From Alcaligenes sp. SORT26 (lineage in GTDB: Bacteria > Pseudomonadota > Gammaproteobacteria > Burkholderiales > Burkholderiaceae_B), in the NCBI RefSeq assembly GCF_017377875.1, contig NZ_CP070975.1:3844001-3908000 (forward strand): a stretch of DNA of 64,000 nucleotides, written 5' to 3'. The notes under the pieces are model-generated. The model worked only from the letters and a program-made list of their open reading frames with translations, was not told the origin of the DNA and searched no databases. Each line of letters begins with the position of its first letter. Within the stretch, counting starts at the first letter, position 1. A program made the translations under genes and the position numbers. This document shows positions 9,388 to 18,731 of the stretch, in pieces.

Positions 9388-11085
9388 TTGGATACTCAGC
9401 AAAAACCTTGGCTCGAGCATTATCCCGCATCCGTGCCCCATGACATCCAGCTAGGAGCCGAGCAGACCTTGATTGACTGTCTGGATGCGGCGATCAAAAA
9501 GCATAAAGACAGGACCGCGCTGACCTTTATGGGGTATGACATTTCCTATGCTCATCTGGACCGCAGCGCCGATGCGTTTGCCGCCTGGTTGCAGGCACAG
9601 GGTCTGGAGCGTGGCAGCCGTGTCATGTTGATGCTGCCTAATGGTTTGCCGTTCCTGATTTGCCTGTTGGGCACGATGCGGGCAGGCATGGTGGGCGTCA
9701 ACACCAACCCCCAATACACAGAACGCGAACTGGAGTTTCAACTGGCCGATAGCCAGGCGCAGGTCATCGTGATTCTGGAAACCTTTGCGCATGTGCTGGA
9801 ACAAGTGCCAGCCGCCGTCAAACCGGCCCATGTGGTGTTGAGCACCGTGGGTGATCTGATGGGTTTCAAGGGCAGTGTCGTAAACTTTGCCGTGCGTTAC
9901 TTGAAACGTATGGTGCCGTCTTACTCTTTGCCCGGTGCGCAGCGTTTGGAAACTGTGCTGGCCCAAGGCAGCAAATCAAGTGTGAAGCGTCAACAGGCCA
10001 AGCCTGATGATCTGGCGCTCTTGCAATATACCGGCGGGACAACGGGGCGCCCCAAGGGGGCGATGCTCAGTCAACGTAATCTGATGGCTAACGTCTTGCA
10101 GGTTGAGGCGGTTGGGTTCCCTGCATTGGGTGACTTCAAAGGCCCGGCCTACACCATGATGGTGGCTTTGCCGCTGTATCACATCTTTGCTTTGACCGTC
10201 TGCGGCTTGTTTGCCATGTATGCTGGTATGCATATGGTGCTGGTCATGAATCCGCGCGATCTGAATTCGGTTCATAAAGCCTGGAAGCGCAATCCGCCTG
10301 AAGTGGTGCCTGCGGTGAACACCTTGTTCAATGCCCTGGCCAACCATGAAAAATTCCGTACCTTGCCTTTTGCTCAGCTCAAATTGTGCTTGGCGGGTGG
10401 GGCGGCTTTGCAAAAAGCCGTGGCCGAGCGTTGGCTGGCTGTGACAGGCTGCCCCTTGATTGAGGGTTACGGCTTGTCGGAAACCTCGCCGGTTGTGGCG
10501 GTGAACTCCACGGACTCACGGGAGTACAGCGGCACGATTGGTTTCCCTTTGCCGTCTACCGATGTGCTCTTGCTGGATGAGCAAGGTCAGCCCGTTGCCA
10601 TGGGTGAGCAGGGCGAGTTGGCCGTTAAAGGGCCACAGGTTATGTCGGCTTACTGGAATCAGCCAGAGGAAACGGCGAACGTCTTTACTCCTAATGGTTT
10701 CTTGAAGACGGGCGATATTGGTGTCATGGATCAGCAGGGGCGAATTCGTCTTGTGGATCGCAAGAAGGACATGATTCTGGTGTCGGGCTTCAACGTCTAT
10801 CCGAACGAAATTGAAGATGTGGTCGCGGCTCACCCCGACGTGCTGGAAGTGGCGGCGGTCGGTGTGCCCAGCGAGCATAGCGGGGAAAGCATCAAACTGT
10901 TTGTGGTGAAGCGCAATCCATCCTTGACGGAAGCGGATATCAAACAGTGGTGCAAAGAGCGTCTGACGGCTTACAAGCGGCCACGCGTTATCGAGTTCCG
11001 GGATGAACTGCCCAAGAGCAACGTGGGCAAGATTTTGCGTCGAGTTCTGCGGGATGAGGCCGCCAAGCCCAAAGCGCAGGCGTGA
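9388..11085 (+). CDS. fadD: AMP-binding acyl-CoA synthetase (FadD-like long-chain fatty acid CoA ligase)
   Basis: 565 residues, the size of FadD. The P-loop-like AMP motif Y-T-G-G-T-T-G-R-P-K-G-A-M lies near 214-226, followed by E-G-Y-G-L-S-E-T-S-P, L-K-T-G-D-I-G-V, D-R-K-K-D-M-I-L-V-S-G-F-N-V-Y-P and the C-terminal catalytic Lys in P-K-S-N-V-G-K-I-L-R-R. It activates fatty acids to acyl-CoA through an acyl-adenylate at the inner membrane. The start is TTG, with AGGTGA seven bases upstream and no ATG nearby. It is monocistronic, ending before a strong terminator. Chain-length preference is not deducible. Confidence 0.93.
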   Translation: MDTQQKPWLEHYPASVPHDIQLGAEQTLIDCLDAAIKKHKDRTALTFMGYDISYAHLDRSADAFAAWLQAQGLERGSRVMLMLPNGLPFLICLLGTMRAGMVGVNTNPQYTERELEFQLADSQAQVIVILETFAHVLEQVPAAVKPAHVVLSTVGDLMGFKGSVVNFAVRYLKRMVPSYSLPGAQRLETVLAQGSKSSVKRQQAKPDDLALLQYTGGTTGRPKGAMLSQRNLMANVLQVEAVGFPALGDFKGPAYTMMVALPLYHIFALTVCGLFAMYAGMHMVLVMNPRDLNSVHKAWKRNPPEVVPAVNTLFNALANHEKFRTLPFAQLKLCLAGGAALQKAVAERWLAVTGCPLIEGYGLSETSPVVAVNSTDSREYSGTIGFPLPSTDVLLLDEQGQPVAMGEQGELAVKGPQVMSAYWNQPEETANVFTPNGFLKTGDIGVMDQQGRIRLVDRKKDMILVSGFNVYPNEIEDVVAAHPDVLEVAAVGVPSEHSGESIKLFVVKRNPSLTEADIKQWCKERLTAYKRPRVIEFRDELPKSNVGKILRRVLRDEAAKPKAQA

Positions 11086-11154
11086 TTTGGCGGGTCGGGG
11101 AAGGGGGCGATTGCTCAGCTAATCGCCAAACTTGGCCTGCAACCCGACCTGCTT

Positions 11155-11191
11155 AAAAAAAGCGAGCCATTTAAAACGGCTCGCTTTTTTA
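11155..11191. terminator. Bidirectional Rho-independent terminator
   Basis: AGCGAGCC and GGCTCGCT pair around a 9-base loop, with an A tract before and six Ts after. It lies between the convergent fadD-like gene and the IMPase gene. Confidence 0.93.
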
Positions 11192-11246
11192 TCGGGTGAT
11201 GGAGATCGGACCAGAAGGTCTGGTAACTAGCCCCGGATATATAGCG

Positions 11247-12110
11247 TTAAGGCTTGGGTTTGGTCGGACGCTGTGTCAGCGAAGGACGCACCATGCCCAG
11301 CAACTCATCGGCAATGTGGGCATTGCCTGCGTAGACGTGGCCACTGACGGGCCAAGACTCTTCCTGATACAAGTCCTGGCACACACCCTTGGCTTCACGC
11401 ACCAGCAAGGTGCCAGCGGCAACGTCCCAGGGGGCCAGACCCATTTCCCAATAACCGTCGTAACGGCCGCAAGCTACCCAGGCCAGATCCAGTGCCGCCG
11501 CGCCCATGCGGCGTACGCCACGGCTGCCGGTAATGGCGGCGTTCAGGCTGGGCATGTACTGGTCGGAAAAGGAAAAGTCGCGGAATGGAAAGCCGGTGGC
11601 CAGGACCGAATCCGCCAGTTTTTTGGATGAGGAGGTTTGAATACGGCTGCCATTTAACCAGCTACCTACGCCGTACATGGCTGTAAACATTTCTTCGCGG
11701 CACGGGTCGTACACCACCGCAATGACGGGGGTGTCCTGGGCCAGCACGCCGTTATCCATCTGGGTGCCTGCCGGAGCGATCAGGGCGACCGAAACCGCGT
11801 AATGGGGGATGCCATGCAGGAAGTTGGTGGTGCCATCCAGCGGGTCTATATACCAGGTGGGACGGCCTGTATTCACGCCACCGCTTTCCTCGGCCACGAT
11901 ATCAATATCGGGGGTGCGTTCCATCAACACACTGATGCAGGCCTGCTCGGCTTCGTGATCGGCTTGCGACACCAGGTCGTTGTGCATTTTGTTGCTGATC
12001 ACCAGAGAGCTACGGTCCGACGCATAGGCTTGTAAAATAGCGGCGGCGGCATGGGCTGCAGTAACAGCAGCGTCCAGGCAGGCGCTGAGCGGTAAACGTG
12101 ACAATGGCAT
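11247..12110 (-). CDS. Inositol monophosphatase family protein (SuhB-like)
   Basis: About 287 residues from the ATG giving MPLSRLPLSACLDAAV. All family metal-site motifs are present: E-E-S-G-G near 80, W-Y-I-D-P-L-D-G-T-T-N-F near 95 and the late A-P-W-D-V-A-A-G. The fold hydrolyses phosphate monoesters such as inositol-1-phosphate; in proteobacteria SuhB also acts in rRNA transcription complexes. Which activity matters here is not deducible. An in-frame ATG at 12158 gives an aromatic-rich N-terminal extension but has no ribosome site. It is divergent from mnmC across about 130 bases. Confidence 0.9.
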   Translation of the reverse strand: MPLSRLPLSACLDAAVTAAHAAAAILQAYASDRSSLVISNKMHNDLVSQADHEAEQACISVLMERTPDIDIVAEESGGVNTGRPTWYIDPLDGTTNFLHGIPHYAVSVALIAPAGTQMDNGVLAQDTPVIAVVYDPCREEMFTAMYGVGSWLNGSRIQTSSSKKLADSVLATGFPFRDFSFSDQYMPSLNAAITGSRGVRRMGAAALDLAWVACGRYDGYWEMGLAPWDVAAGTLLVREAKGVCQDLYQEESWPVSGHVYAGNAHIADELLGMVRPSLTQRPTKPKP

Positions 12111-12243
12111 GGCAATCCGGTTTTGAAAAAAGAAAAGTCTGGAACAGGGACTTTTCATTGTACGTGTTTGTTGGTGTCAGTTTGATTAAGGCCAGTTTAA
12201 GGGGTTCAAGCGTGTGTGATGGTTGTTTTGGGCAAGAAAATTA

Positions 12244-14106
12244 ATGGTCGCTGCTGCTTCTGAGCCCTTGGTGCCCGCCGTTCTGGAGTTCAACGATCAC
12301 GGCGTGCCCGTCAGTGCGATCTATCAAGATAGCTACCATCCCGCCGATGGCCCCTTGGGCCAGGCCCAGCGGGTTTTTCTGCATGGTAATGGCTTGCCCG
12401 AGCGATGGCGGGGACGGCGTCAATTCACGATTTGTGAAACCGGCTTTGGTTTAGGGGCCAGTTTCCTGGCGACCTGGCAGGCCTGGCGTCAGGACCCGGA
12501 GCGTAGTGATCGTCTGCACTTTGTATCTGTAGAGGCCCATCCCTTCCGTCAGAGCGATTTGGCGATCTTGTACGCGCGCTTACCGGAGGAGTTGCAGGAG
12601 CAAGCCCAGGAATTATTGGCAGCCTGGCCTACGCTGGTGCCAGGTATACACAGGCTGGAGCTGAATGAGGGCCGCGTCACACTGACCTTGGCCTTTGGAC
12701 AAGCCGAAACCATGATGCGTGAGCTGCAGTGCCATGCTGACGCGTTTTATCTGGATGGCTTTGCGCCCCGGGGGAATCCCTCGATGTGGTCGCGCTCTGT
12801 GTTGGGGCAGTTGGTGCGTTTGGCGGCGCCGGGGGCGACAGCGGCTTCCTGGTGTTGTGCCGGGCAGGTACGGCGTGATTTGACCTCGGTAGGCTTTGAA
12901 GTCGAGAAAGTGCCGGGAGCAGGTGGCAAATGGTGCACCATACGCGCCCGTTTGCGAGCACATCTTGGACGGCGTGGCAATTTGCCGGAGCAGCAGGGCC
13001 GGGTAGTCGTGATTGGGGCCGGTTTGGCCGGTGCGGCCTGCGCCTGGGAGTTGGCTCGCAAAGGTGTGCCCGTTCTTGTTTGTGATCCCGTCTTGAGTAA
13101 AGGCCTGGATGCGACTCATCAAGGCCATCGTCTGGCCGCGATCTCCCCCGTTTTTGCGCTGGATGACGCTCCCTTGGCTCGTCTAAGCCGAAATGCTGTG
13201 CTGCATGCCTGGCAGGGCTGGAAGAGCCTGCCGGAGGCGGCCCGTCCGCGTCGAGTAGGCACGCTGGTTTTTGGACAGGCAGGTAATAGCGATGCCGATA
13301 TTCAGCAGGCGTTGGAGCATCTGGCCTTGGACACGGACTGGGTGCAGTGGCAGGATCGTGAACAAGGTTCCGCTCTGGCTGGCGTGCCCCTGCAAGGCGG
13401 AGGTCTGTTTTTCCCGCAAGGGATGGTGGTTGACCCCAGCGCCTTGGTCGCACATTTGCTGGATCATCCCTTGATTCAATGCCTGCCCGAACAGGTATTT
13501 CTGCAGACGACGCCAGAACCGGGGGTATGGGATGTTTGCAAACCCACCGGAGAAACGCTGGAGCGCAGCAATCGAATTGTGATTGCCGCCGCCGCTGACA
13601 GTGTGAGCGTGCTGCCCGAGGAGGTCGTGGCCGCATATCCTATGCCACGGCTGGCAGCGATGCAGCGTCTGGCCGGACAGATTACATATCTGCCTGCCGG
13701 GCAAGCATTGAGTAATGGTGAAGTGACTTTAAGCGGTCAGGGCTATATCCTGCCTGTTGGCCCTTACGGACAAGTTATCGGTAGCACCTATGAACGTTTT
13801 GGTGAATTTGCCCAGGTCAGCGCCCAGGGACATCAGCAAAATATTCAAAAAGTCTCAGCCATGCTGGCTGAGCCCGCCGATGTGGATATACCTGAACACG
13901 GCTGGGCCGGTTGGCGTTGTGCCTTGAGTGATCATTTGCCCGTGATGGGTTTTGTGCCGGGCCAGCCCGGATTGTTTATGGCTGCGGCTTACGGCTCACG
14001 AGGATTGAGTTGGAGCTTGCTGGCAGCCAGCTTGTTTGCCGCTTATTGTCTGGAGGAACCAGTTCCTTTGGAGCGGCGTCTGGAGCAAGCCTTAATACCC
14101 CGCTAA
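12244..14106 (+). CDS. mnmC: Bifunctional tRNA mnm5s2U34 biosynthesis protein MnmC
   Basis: About 620 residues. The N-terminal third is a SAM-dependent methyltransferase (MnmD, DUF752) with F-T-I-C-E-T-G-F-G-L-G-A-S-F and Y-L-D-G-F-A-P-R-G-N-P-S-M-W. The rest is a FAD-dependent oxidoreductase opening with the dinucleotide loop V-V-V-I-G-A-G-L-A-G-A-A-C near residue 249. The oxidoreductase converts cmnm5s2U34 to nm5s2U34, and the methyltransferase finishes mnm5s2U34 in the wobble position of tRNAs such as Lys and Glu. ATG at 12244 is preferred over an upstream TTG. Notably, tRNA-Lys(UUU), a likely substrate, is encoded 2.6 kb downstream. Confidence 0.95.
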   Translation: MVAAASEPLVPAVLEFNDHGVPVSAIYQDSYHPADGPLGQAQRVFLHGNGLPERWRGRRQFTICETGFGLGASFLATWQAWRQDPERSDRLHFVSVEAHPFRQSDLAILYARLPEELQEQAQELLAAWPTLVPGIHRLELNEGRVTLTLAFGQAETMMRELQCHADAFYLDGFAPRGNPSMWSRSVLGQLVRLAAPGATAASWCCAGQVRRDLTSVGFEVEKVPGAGGKWCTIRARLRAHLGRRGNLPEQQGRVVVIGAGLAGAACAWELARKGVPVLVCDPVLSKGLDATHQGHRLAAISPVFALDDAPLARLSRNAVLHAWQGWKSLPEAARPRRVGTLVFGQAGNSDADIQQALEHLALDTDWVQWQDREQGSALAGVPLQGGGLFFPQGMVVDPSALVAHLLDHPLIQCLPEQVFLQTTPEPGVWDVCKPTGETLERSNRIVIAAAADSVSVLPEEVVAAYPMPRLAAMQRLAGQITYLPAGQALSNGEVTLSGQGYILPVGPYGQVIGSTYERFGEFAQVSAQGHQQNIQKVSAMLAEPADVDIPEHGWAGWRCALSDHLPVMGFVPGQPGLFMAAAYGSRGLSWSLLAASLFAAYCLEEPVPLERRLEQALIPR

Positions 14107-14197
14107 GGCCAGTTTTTCGATTTATTTCGGCGAAATTTGAAGCAACATTTTCCTTTGTAGCGCAAATACGTCAAAATAGTGGCCTTGTTAAGTAATC

Positions 14198-16426
14198 TTG
14201 AGCGTGACCCTGCGATCAGCATCGTGCCGTTCGCTCCACTCTGACGACGTGACACAATTGTTTAATCATCTGAGTTTGTTGACGACGAAACCGGCCCTGG
14301 CCGATTTCGCTTTTGTCGAAACCGATTTTGCGCTGCGCATCGAAGCCCATGCGCCGGGTGTTTTTCGTTTCCGCTGTATGCCGCTTGCCCGGCTGGATAA
14401 TGAAAAAATCAGTCCCCGTGCTAAAGCTTTGAGCGACATGCTGCTGGCCCGCCATGAGGCGGTCAGCGAATTCCAACTGGAAGCGGCCGACTCTGGCTGG
14501 CGGATTGAGCAGGGCGAGCTTGCCTTGCACATCCAGGCCAATCCCTGGCGCTTCGAAATCCGCCGTGGCGAGCAACTGCTTTTGAGCAGTGCCGAGCAGC
14601 CTTTGACGCTTGTCCAGGAACCCGCTGCCTGCTGGCAACTGGATCTGGCTCTGGCCGAGGAAGACGCTCTGTATGGTTTGGGTGAAACCCTGGGCGAGCT
14701 GGACCGCCGCGAAGAAACCCTGGATAGCGACCGCCCGGACGACCGCAGCTTGCCTCTGCTCTGGAGTACGCAAGGGTGGGGCCTGTACATCAATACCTTT
14801 GAACGGGTCGAGCACGATCTGGGTCAGCAAGACCTGGATTGCTACCGCGCCAGTGTTCATGCGGCTGAGCTGGATTTCTTCCTGTTCCTGGGCGACCCCA
14901 GCGAGATCATCAACCAGTACTCCGCCTTGACGGGTCGTGCTGGGCAACCGGGTGTCTCGCCCATGGGCTTGTGGCTGGATGCGGCCCAAGCGCAGGACGT
15001 ACAGTCCCTGCGTGATCTGGCCAACCAGTGTCGCGAACAGGGTATTGCTCTGGATGTGGCCGTATTGCCTGCGCCCGAGCCCTACGATTTCCAGCAAGAC
15101 AAACCTGCTCTGGAGTGGAACCCGGCTCGCATGGCGGATCCGCGTGATGCTTTCTCCGCTTTGCAGAACGATCAGTTGCAACTGGCCGCCTGGACACGTC
15201 CTTGTGTGCTGGCGGGCACCAGTCTGTTTGAAGAATGGGAAGATCGCGGCTGGTTGCTCATCAATGATGATGACGGCTGCGCCTATGTCTTCCCCGGTGA
15301 TGAGCTAAGCGGTGGCCGTGACTACGGCTTGCTGGATCTGACCCACAAAGACGTATTCCGCATGTGGACAGAGCGCCAACGCCAGATGGTCGACGACGGC
15401 CTGGGCGCGGTGCTGTGCAATGCCCGTTTTGATATTCCCGATGCCATTACCAGTCGTGGTGGTGAGTCTGGCGCTTTGTTGCGTGCGATTTACCCCGTGC
15501 TGGCGCGTCAGGCTTTGTTTGATGCCGTGGCCGGTCACAAGACGCCGCAAGAAGGCGTTGTGGCCAGTCGCGATTTGAGCCCCTCGTCTCAGCGCTTTGC
15601 CTGGCAGTTGGGTCCACAGGTTGAAAATACCTGGGCGGGTCTGACACAGTCCTTGAAGTCGGCTTTGGCAACGGGCAATAGCGGTGTGCCTATCCAAGTG
15701 CATGGCCTGGGCAATGCCGCCGCATCAACTAGTGAAATGACACCCGAGCTGTACCTGCGTTGGCTGGCGATGTCGGTGTTCTCGGCCAACTTCAGCTTGC
15801 AAGGTATTCCTGCTCTGCGTCCTGATGCCTTCGACGAAGAAACACAAGCGCATGTGAACCATTGGCTGGAATGGCGTTTCCGTCTGGTGCCTTATGTTTT
15901 GGGCATTATTGAAGACGCTGTCCGTACCGGTTTGCCGGTACAGCGCTCCATGGCACAGAGCTTTCCTGGTGATAGCCAGGCTCGCTTGTGGGATACCCAA
16001 TATCTTTTGGGCCCGGCTTTGTTGGTGGCGCCAGTCTTGCAGCCCGGTCAAGAGATCGAAGTCTACTTGCCTGAGGGCGATGCCTGGTGGGATTTGAGCA
16101 CGGGTTGGCGCTACGAAGGCGGCACCACCTTGACCATGACCGTGGGTCTGGATCGTTTGCCAGTCTTTGGCCGTGAAGGGCATATGTTGTGTCTGGGGCC
16201 TGTGGTCAAGCATACCTCCGAGTTCAACTCGGCCCGTTTGCTGGATGAAGTCTGGATGTTTGGCATGCCCGAGCACAGCCCGGTGGTGATGCGCAACAAG
16301 ATTCGCGTCATGCAGATGCAGGGTTCCAGTTACATCAAGGGTCTGGAAGGCTTGAAGATTCTGCCGTCTGAAGGGCTAGAGGTTAAACGCCGCGGTGCCG
16401 AGGTTCGTATTTCTCGTGCCCGTTAA
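14198..16426 (+). CDS. GH31-fold protein lacking both catalytic acids (probable pseudo-glycosidase)
   Basis: 742 residues with GH31 architecture: an N-terminal beta domain (Y-G-L-G-E-T-L-G near 159, W-G-L-Y-I-N near 194), a barrel starting P-M-G-L-W-L near 255, and C-terminal beta domains. Aligned by eye to E. coli YicI, the nucleophile position (KTDFGERIP in YicI) reads L-C-N408-A-R-F-D-I-P and the acid/base position (GGD) reads G-P-Q474. The 66-residue spacing and the conserved active-site Arg 16 residues before Q474 agree exactly with YicI, so the alignment is firm and both Asp are gone (Asn, Gln). Hydrolysis by the normal mechanism is unlikely; a binding role is possible. Start TTG with a weak ribosome site; GTG 14204 is an alternative. 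Confidence 0.82.
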   Translation: MSVTLRSASCRSLHSDDVTQLFNHLSLLTTKPALADFAFVETDFALRIEAHAPGVFRFRCMPLARLDNEKISPRAKALSDMLLARHEAVSEFQLEAADSGWRIEQGELALHIQANPWRFEIRRGEQLLLSSAEQPLTLVQEPAACWQLDLALAEEDALYGLGETLGELDRREETLDSDRPDDRSLPLLWSTQGWGLYINTFERVEHDLGQQDLDCYRASVHAAELDFFLFLGDPSEIINQYSALTGRAGQPGVSPMGLWLDAAQAQDVQSLRDLANQCREQGIALDVAVLPAPEPYDFQQDKPALEWNPARMADPRDAFSALQNDQLQLAAWTRPCVLAGTSLFEEWEDRGWLLINDDDGCAYVFPGDELSGGRDYGLLDLTHKDVFRMWTERQRQMVDDGLGAVLCNARFDIPDAITSRGGESGALLRAIYPVLARQALFDAVAGHKTPQEGVVASRDLSPSSQRFAWQLGPQVENTWAGLTQSLKSALATGNSGVPIQVHGLGNAAASTSEMTPELYLRWLAMSVFSANFSLQGIPALRPDAFDEETQAHVNHWLEWRFRLVPYVLGIIEDAVRTGLPVQRSMAQSFPGDSQARLWDTQYLLGPALLVAPVLQPGQEIEVYLPEGDAWWDLSTGWRYEGGTTLTMTVGLDRLPVFGREGHMLCLGPVVKHTSEFNSARLLDEVWMFGMPEHSPVVMRNKIRVMQMQGSSYIKGLEGLKILPSEGLEVKRRGAEVRISRAR

Positions 16427-16452
16427 GCCGTAGACGAGTCTGATCGTCTTTG

Positions 16453-16500
16453 AATGCCTCCCGGCATTGGAGTCTGACTCCAGTATCGGGAGGCATTTTC
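16453..16500 (+). terminator. Terminator after the GH31-like gene
   Basis: An 11-base outer stem, AATGCCTCCCG with CGGGAGGCATT, encloses a second hairpin, TGGAGTC with GACTCCA, and ends in TTTTC. The stem is unusually long and compound. Confidence 0.85.
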
Positions 16501-16646
16501 TATTCATGGCTCGATAGACCAGGATGCAGATGTTCAGATTTTGTTTCTGAAACCGGAAAAAAGAGAGAGGCAAGGCCTGCCAATGCTGTTATTTCCAGGT
16601 TTTTCAAGAAAAAATGCGTTTTCTCCTATTATTTTGCATTTAGGGC

Positions 16647-16675
16647 TTGACGAGTCCTTGGAATCAGGCCATAAT
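16647..16675 (+). promoter_or_regulatory. Sigma70 promoter of tRNA-Lys
   Basis: TTGACG at 16647-16652 and CATAAT at 16670-16675 with a 17-base spacer, ending 16 bases before the tRNA. The -35 matches five of six bases and the -10 five of six. Nothing else is seen in the 190 bases between the previous terminator and the tRNA. Confidence 0.8.
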
Positions 16676-16691
16676 TTCATCTTTCAGTAGG

Positions 16692-16767
16692 GGGTCGTTA
16701 GCTCAGTCGGTAGAGCAGCGGACTTTTAATCCGTTGGTCGCGCGTTCGAGTCGCGCACGACCCACCA
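16692..16767 (+). tRNA. tRNA-Lys (anticodon UUU)
   Basis: A complete 76-base cloverleaf: acceptor GGGTCGT pairs with ACGACCC, the D arm contains GCTCAGTCGGTAGAGC, the anticodon loop is CTTTTAA with TTT as anticodon, and the T arm holds GTTCGAGTC. A discriminator A and an encoded CCA close the gene. Wobble U34 of this tRNA is a substrate for mnm5s2U synthesis, for which mnmC is encoded nearby. Confidence 0.98.
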
Positions 16768-16788
16768 CTAAACTGAAAACGTAGAAAC

Positions 16789-16812
16789 AAGGCCGCGCTT
16801 AGCGGCCTTTTT
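16789..16812 (+). terminator. Terminator after tRNA-Lys
   Basis: AAGGCCGC and GCGGCCTT pair over a 5-base loop, followed by TTTTTC. Confidence 0.9.
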
Positions 16813-17014
16813 CTTTGGGCGCTTGCCTTGCACAGCCAAGGTCACATCCGCGCATTGGCCGGTCGGAAATCTTGCTATACAGTGCAGCCCTCAGTATGGT
16901 TTCAATATTTCCTTGGGTTATATCTATCTGGTCATAGTCAAATTTGCTTTATGGTAAATTTCGCTTACAGCTCAGGCTTTTATAACTCGACTGACTAACT
17001 AGGCTGAGTTCATT

Positions 17015-18025
17015 TTGATTCGTCTTGAACACATCTCAAAAACCTACTCTTTGGCAGGCAAGACCGTTCATGCATTGAACGACGTTTCCTTGCAGATTCA
17101 CCAAGGAGAGGTCTTCGGTATTATTGGTCGCTCGGGTGCTGGAAAAAGTACGCTGATCCGCATGCTCAATCTGCTTGAGCAACCCAGCTCGGGCCAGGTT
17201 TGGGTGCAGGACCAGGACATCACACGCTTTTCGGGTGCGCAGTTGCGCGCTTTTCGTCAGGGCGTAGGCATGGTGTTCCAGCATTTCAATCTGCTTCATT
17301 CCCGTACGGTTCTGGATAACGTCTGCTTTCCTTTGCGCTTGGCAGGGGTGGATCGTACCCAACGTCACGCTCGCGCTTTGGAAGTGCTGGAGCTGGTGGG
17401 CCTGAAGGACCATGCCAATAAATATCCCCGTCAGTTGTCCGGTGGGCAACAGCAGCGCGTCGGTATCGCCCGCGCCTTGGCAAATCGGCCACAGCTTTTA
17501 TTGTGTGACGAAGCCACTTCCGCGCTAGACCCGGAAACCACGCAGTCCATTTTGCGTTTATTGCGCGAGATTAATCAGGAACTGGGCCTGACCATTGTGC
17601 TGATTACCCACGGCATGGACGTGATTCGTTCCGTCTGTGATCGCGTTGCCGTGATTGATGCGGGCAAGATTGTGGAATGTGGTGAAGTGCTGGATGTGTT
17701 CTTGCATCCCCATCACCCCACCACGCAGTCCTTGCTGAGCGAAAGCGGCGTGAATGCTGATGACTGGCATGCCTTGGCTGAAGGGGTCTCAGGCAGCGTG
17801 ATGCGCTTGAGTGTGCGTGGTGTGGCGACGACCGAGCCTTTGATCAGCCGTATTACCAGCCAACTGGGTCTGAATGTCAGCATCCTGCAGGGCGCCATTG
17901 GCCGCATCAAAACCGAGCCTTACGGGCAACTGGTTGTAGCGGTGGAAGGCGATGCGCAGGCTAAAGCGGGGCTGGATGCCTTGCTGACTGAATTGAATGT
18001 CCAATTTGAGGTATTGCGGCCATGA
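17015..18025 (+). CDS. metN: Methionine ABC transporter ATP-binding protein MetN
   Basis: 336 residues. Walker A G-R-S-G-A-G-K-S-T lies near 38-46, the ABC signature L-S-G-G-Q-Q-Q-R-V near 141, and Walker B L-L-L-C-D-E-A-T-S-A-L-D near 162. The final 80 residues form the NIL regulatory domain typical of MetN, which binds methionine and inhibits transport. It powers uptake through MetI with MetQ supplying substrate. The start is a TTG giving MIRLEHISKTY; no ATG is available without losing the first strand. metI overlaps its stop by four bases. I found no riboswitch or clear promoter in the 200 bases upstream. Confidence 0.95.
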   Translation: MIRLEHISKTYSLAGKTVHALNDVSLQIHQGEVFGIIGRSGAGKSTLIRMLNLLEQPSSGQVWVQDQDITRFSGAQLRAFRQGVGMVFQHFNLLHSRTVLDNVCFPLRLAGVDRTQRHARALEVLELVGLKDHANKYPRQLSGGQQQRVGIARALANRPQLLLCDEATSALDPETTQSILRLLREINQELGLTIVLITHGMDVIRSVCDRVAVIDAGKIVECGEVLDVFLHPHHPTTQSLLSESGVNADDWHALAEGVSGSVMRLSVRGVATTEPLISRITSQLGLNVSILQGAIGRIKTEPYGQLVVAVEGDAQAKAGLDALLTELNVQFEVLRP

Positions 18026-18681
18026 ACTTTAGCAATTTGGATTGGGCGCTAATTGGAGAGGCCACGGTTGATACCTTGTTGATGACAGGGATCTCGCTGG
18101 TTTTTACCGCCATTATTGGTTTGCCTTTGGGCGTGCTGCTGTTTCTGACCAGCCGCAAGCAGATGCTGGATAACGCCTGGATTTACCAGTCCTTATCCTT
18201 GGTCGTGAACATTTTGCGTTCCGTGCCATTTCTGATTTTATTGATTGTCATTATTCCGTTGACGCGAATCCTGGCCGGGACCTCCCTGGGAGTACAAGGT
18301 GCGATTCCGCCTTTGGTCTTGAGCGCTGCGCCGTTTTTTGCCCGTTTGGTGGAAAACGTGCTGCGCGAACTGGACCCCGGTGTGAATGAAGCCTGCCGTG
18401 CCATGGGGGCCAATTCCCGTCAGACCGTGTTGCTGGCTTTATTGCCCGAAGCGACCACAGGAATTGTGGCGGCCCTGATTGTCACGGCCATTGCTCTGGT
18501 GGGGTATTCGGCCATGTCCGGTGTGATCGGCGGTGGTGGCCTGGGTGACCTGGCCCTGCGCTTTGGCTATCAACGATATCAAACGGATGTCATGGTGGTT
18601 ACCGTGACTATCCTGGTGGTGCTGGTGCAACTCCTGCAGGTGTTTGGAGACGCCATGGTGGCTCGTTTGAGCCGAAAATAA
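18022..18681 (+). CDS. metI: Methionine ABC transporter permease MetI
   Basis: 219 residues with five predicted membrane helices and the permease coupling motif E-A-C-R-A-M-G-A-N-S-R-Q-T-V near 120. It forms the D-methionine/L-methionine channel with MetN. ATGA overlap with metN shows translational coupling. Confidence 0.95.
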   Translation: MNFSNLDWALIGEATVDTLLMTGISLVFTAIIGLPLGVLLFLTSRKQMLDNAWIYQSLSLVVNILRSVPFLILLIVIIPLTRILAGTSLGVQGAIPPLVLSAAPFFARLVENVLRELDPGVNEACRAMGANSRQTVLLALLPEATTGIVAALIVTAIALVGYSAMSGVIGGGGLGDLALRFGYQRYQTDVMVVTVTILVVLVQLLQVFGDAMVARLSRK

Positions 18682-18731
18682 GTCCCGGCAGCGATCGTCA
18701 TAGTCCTGCCTTTCTGAAACTGGAGTCGCTC

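Noticed and set aside
9388-9430. N-terminal extension of the M20 amidohydrolase up to 9430
   Set aside because: It would overlap the divergent ligase start and cover its own predicted promoter; the family N-terminus begins at 9307.
14198-16426. Active alpha-glucosidase annotation for the GH31-fold gene
   Set aside because: Both catalytic aspartates are replaced at positions fixed by conserved spacing and by the retained active-site Arg.
16813-17014. SAM or methionine riboswitch upstream of metN
   Set aside because: I could not build any known SAM riboswitch helices or find conserved core bases in the region; no clear promoter either.
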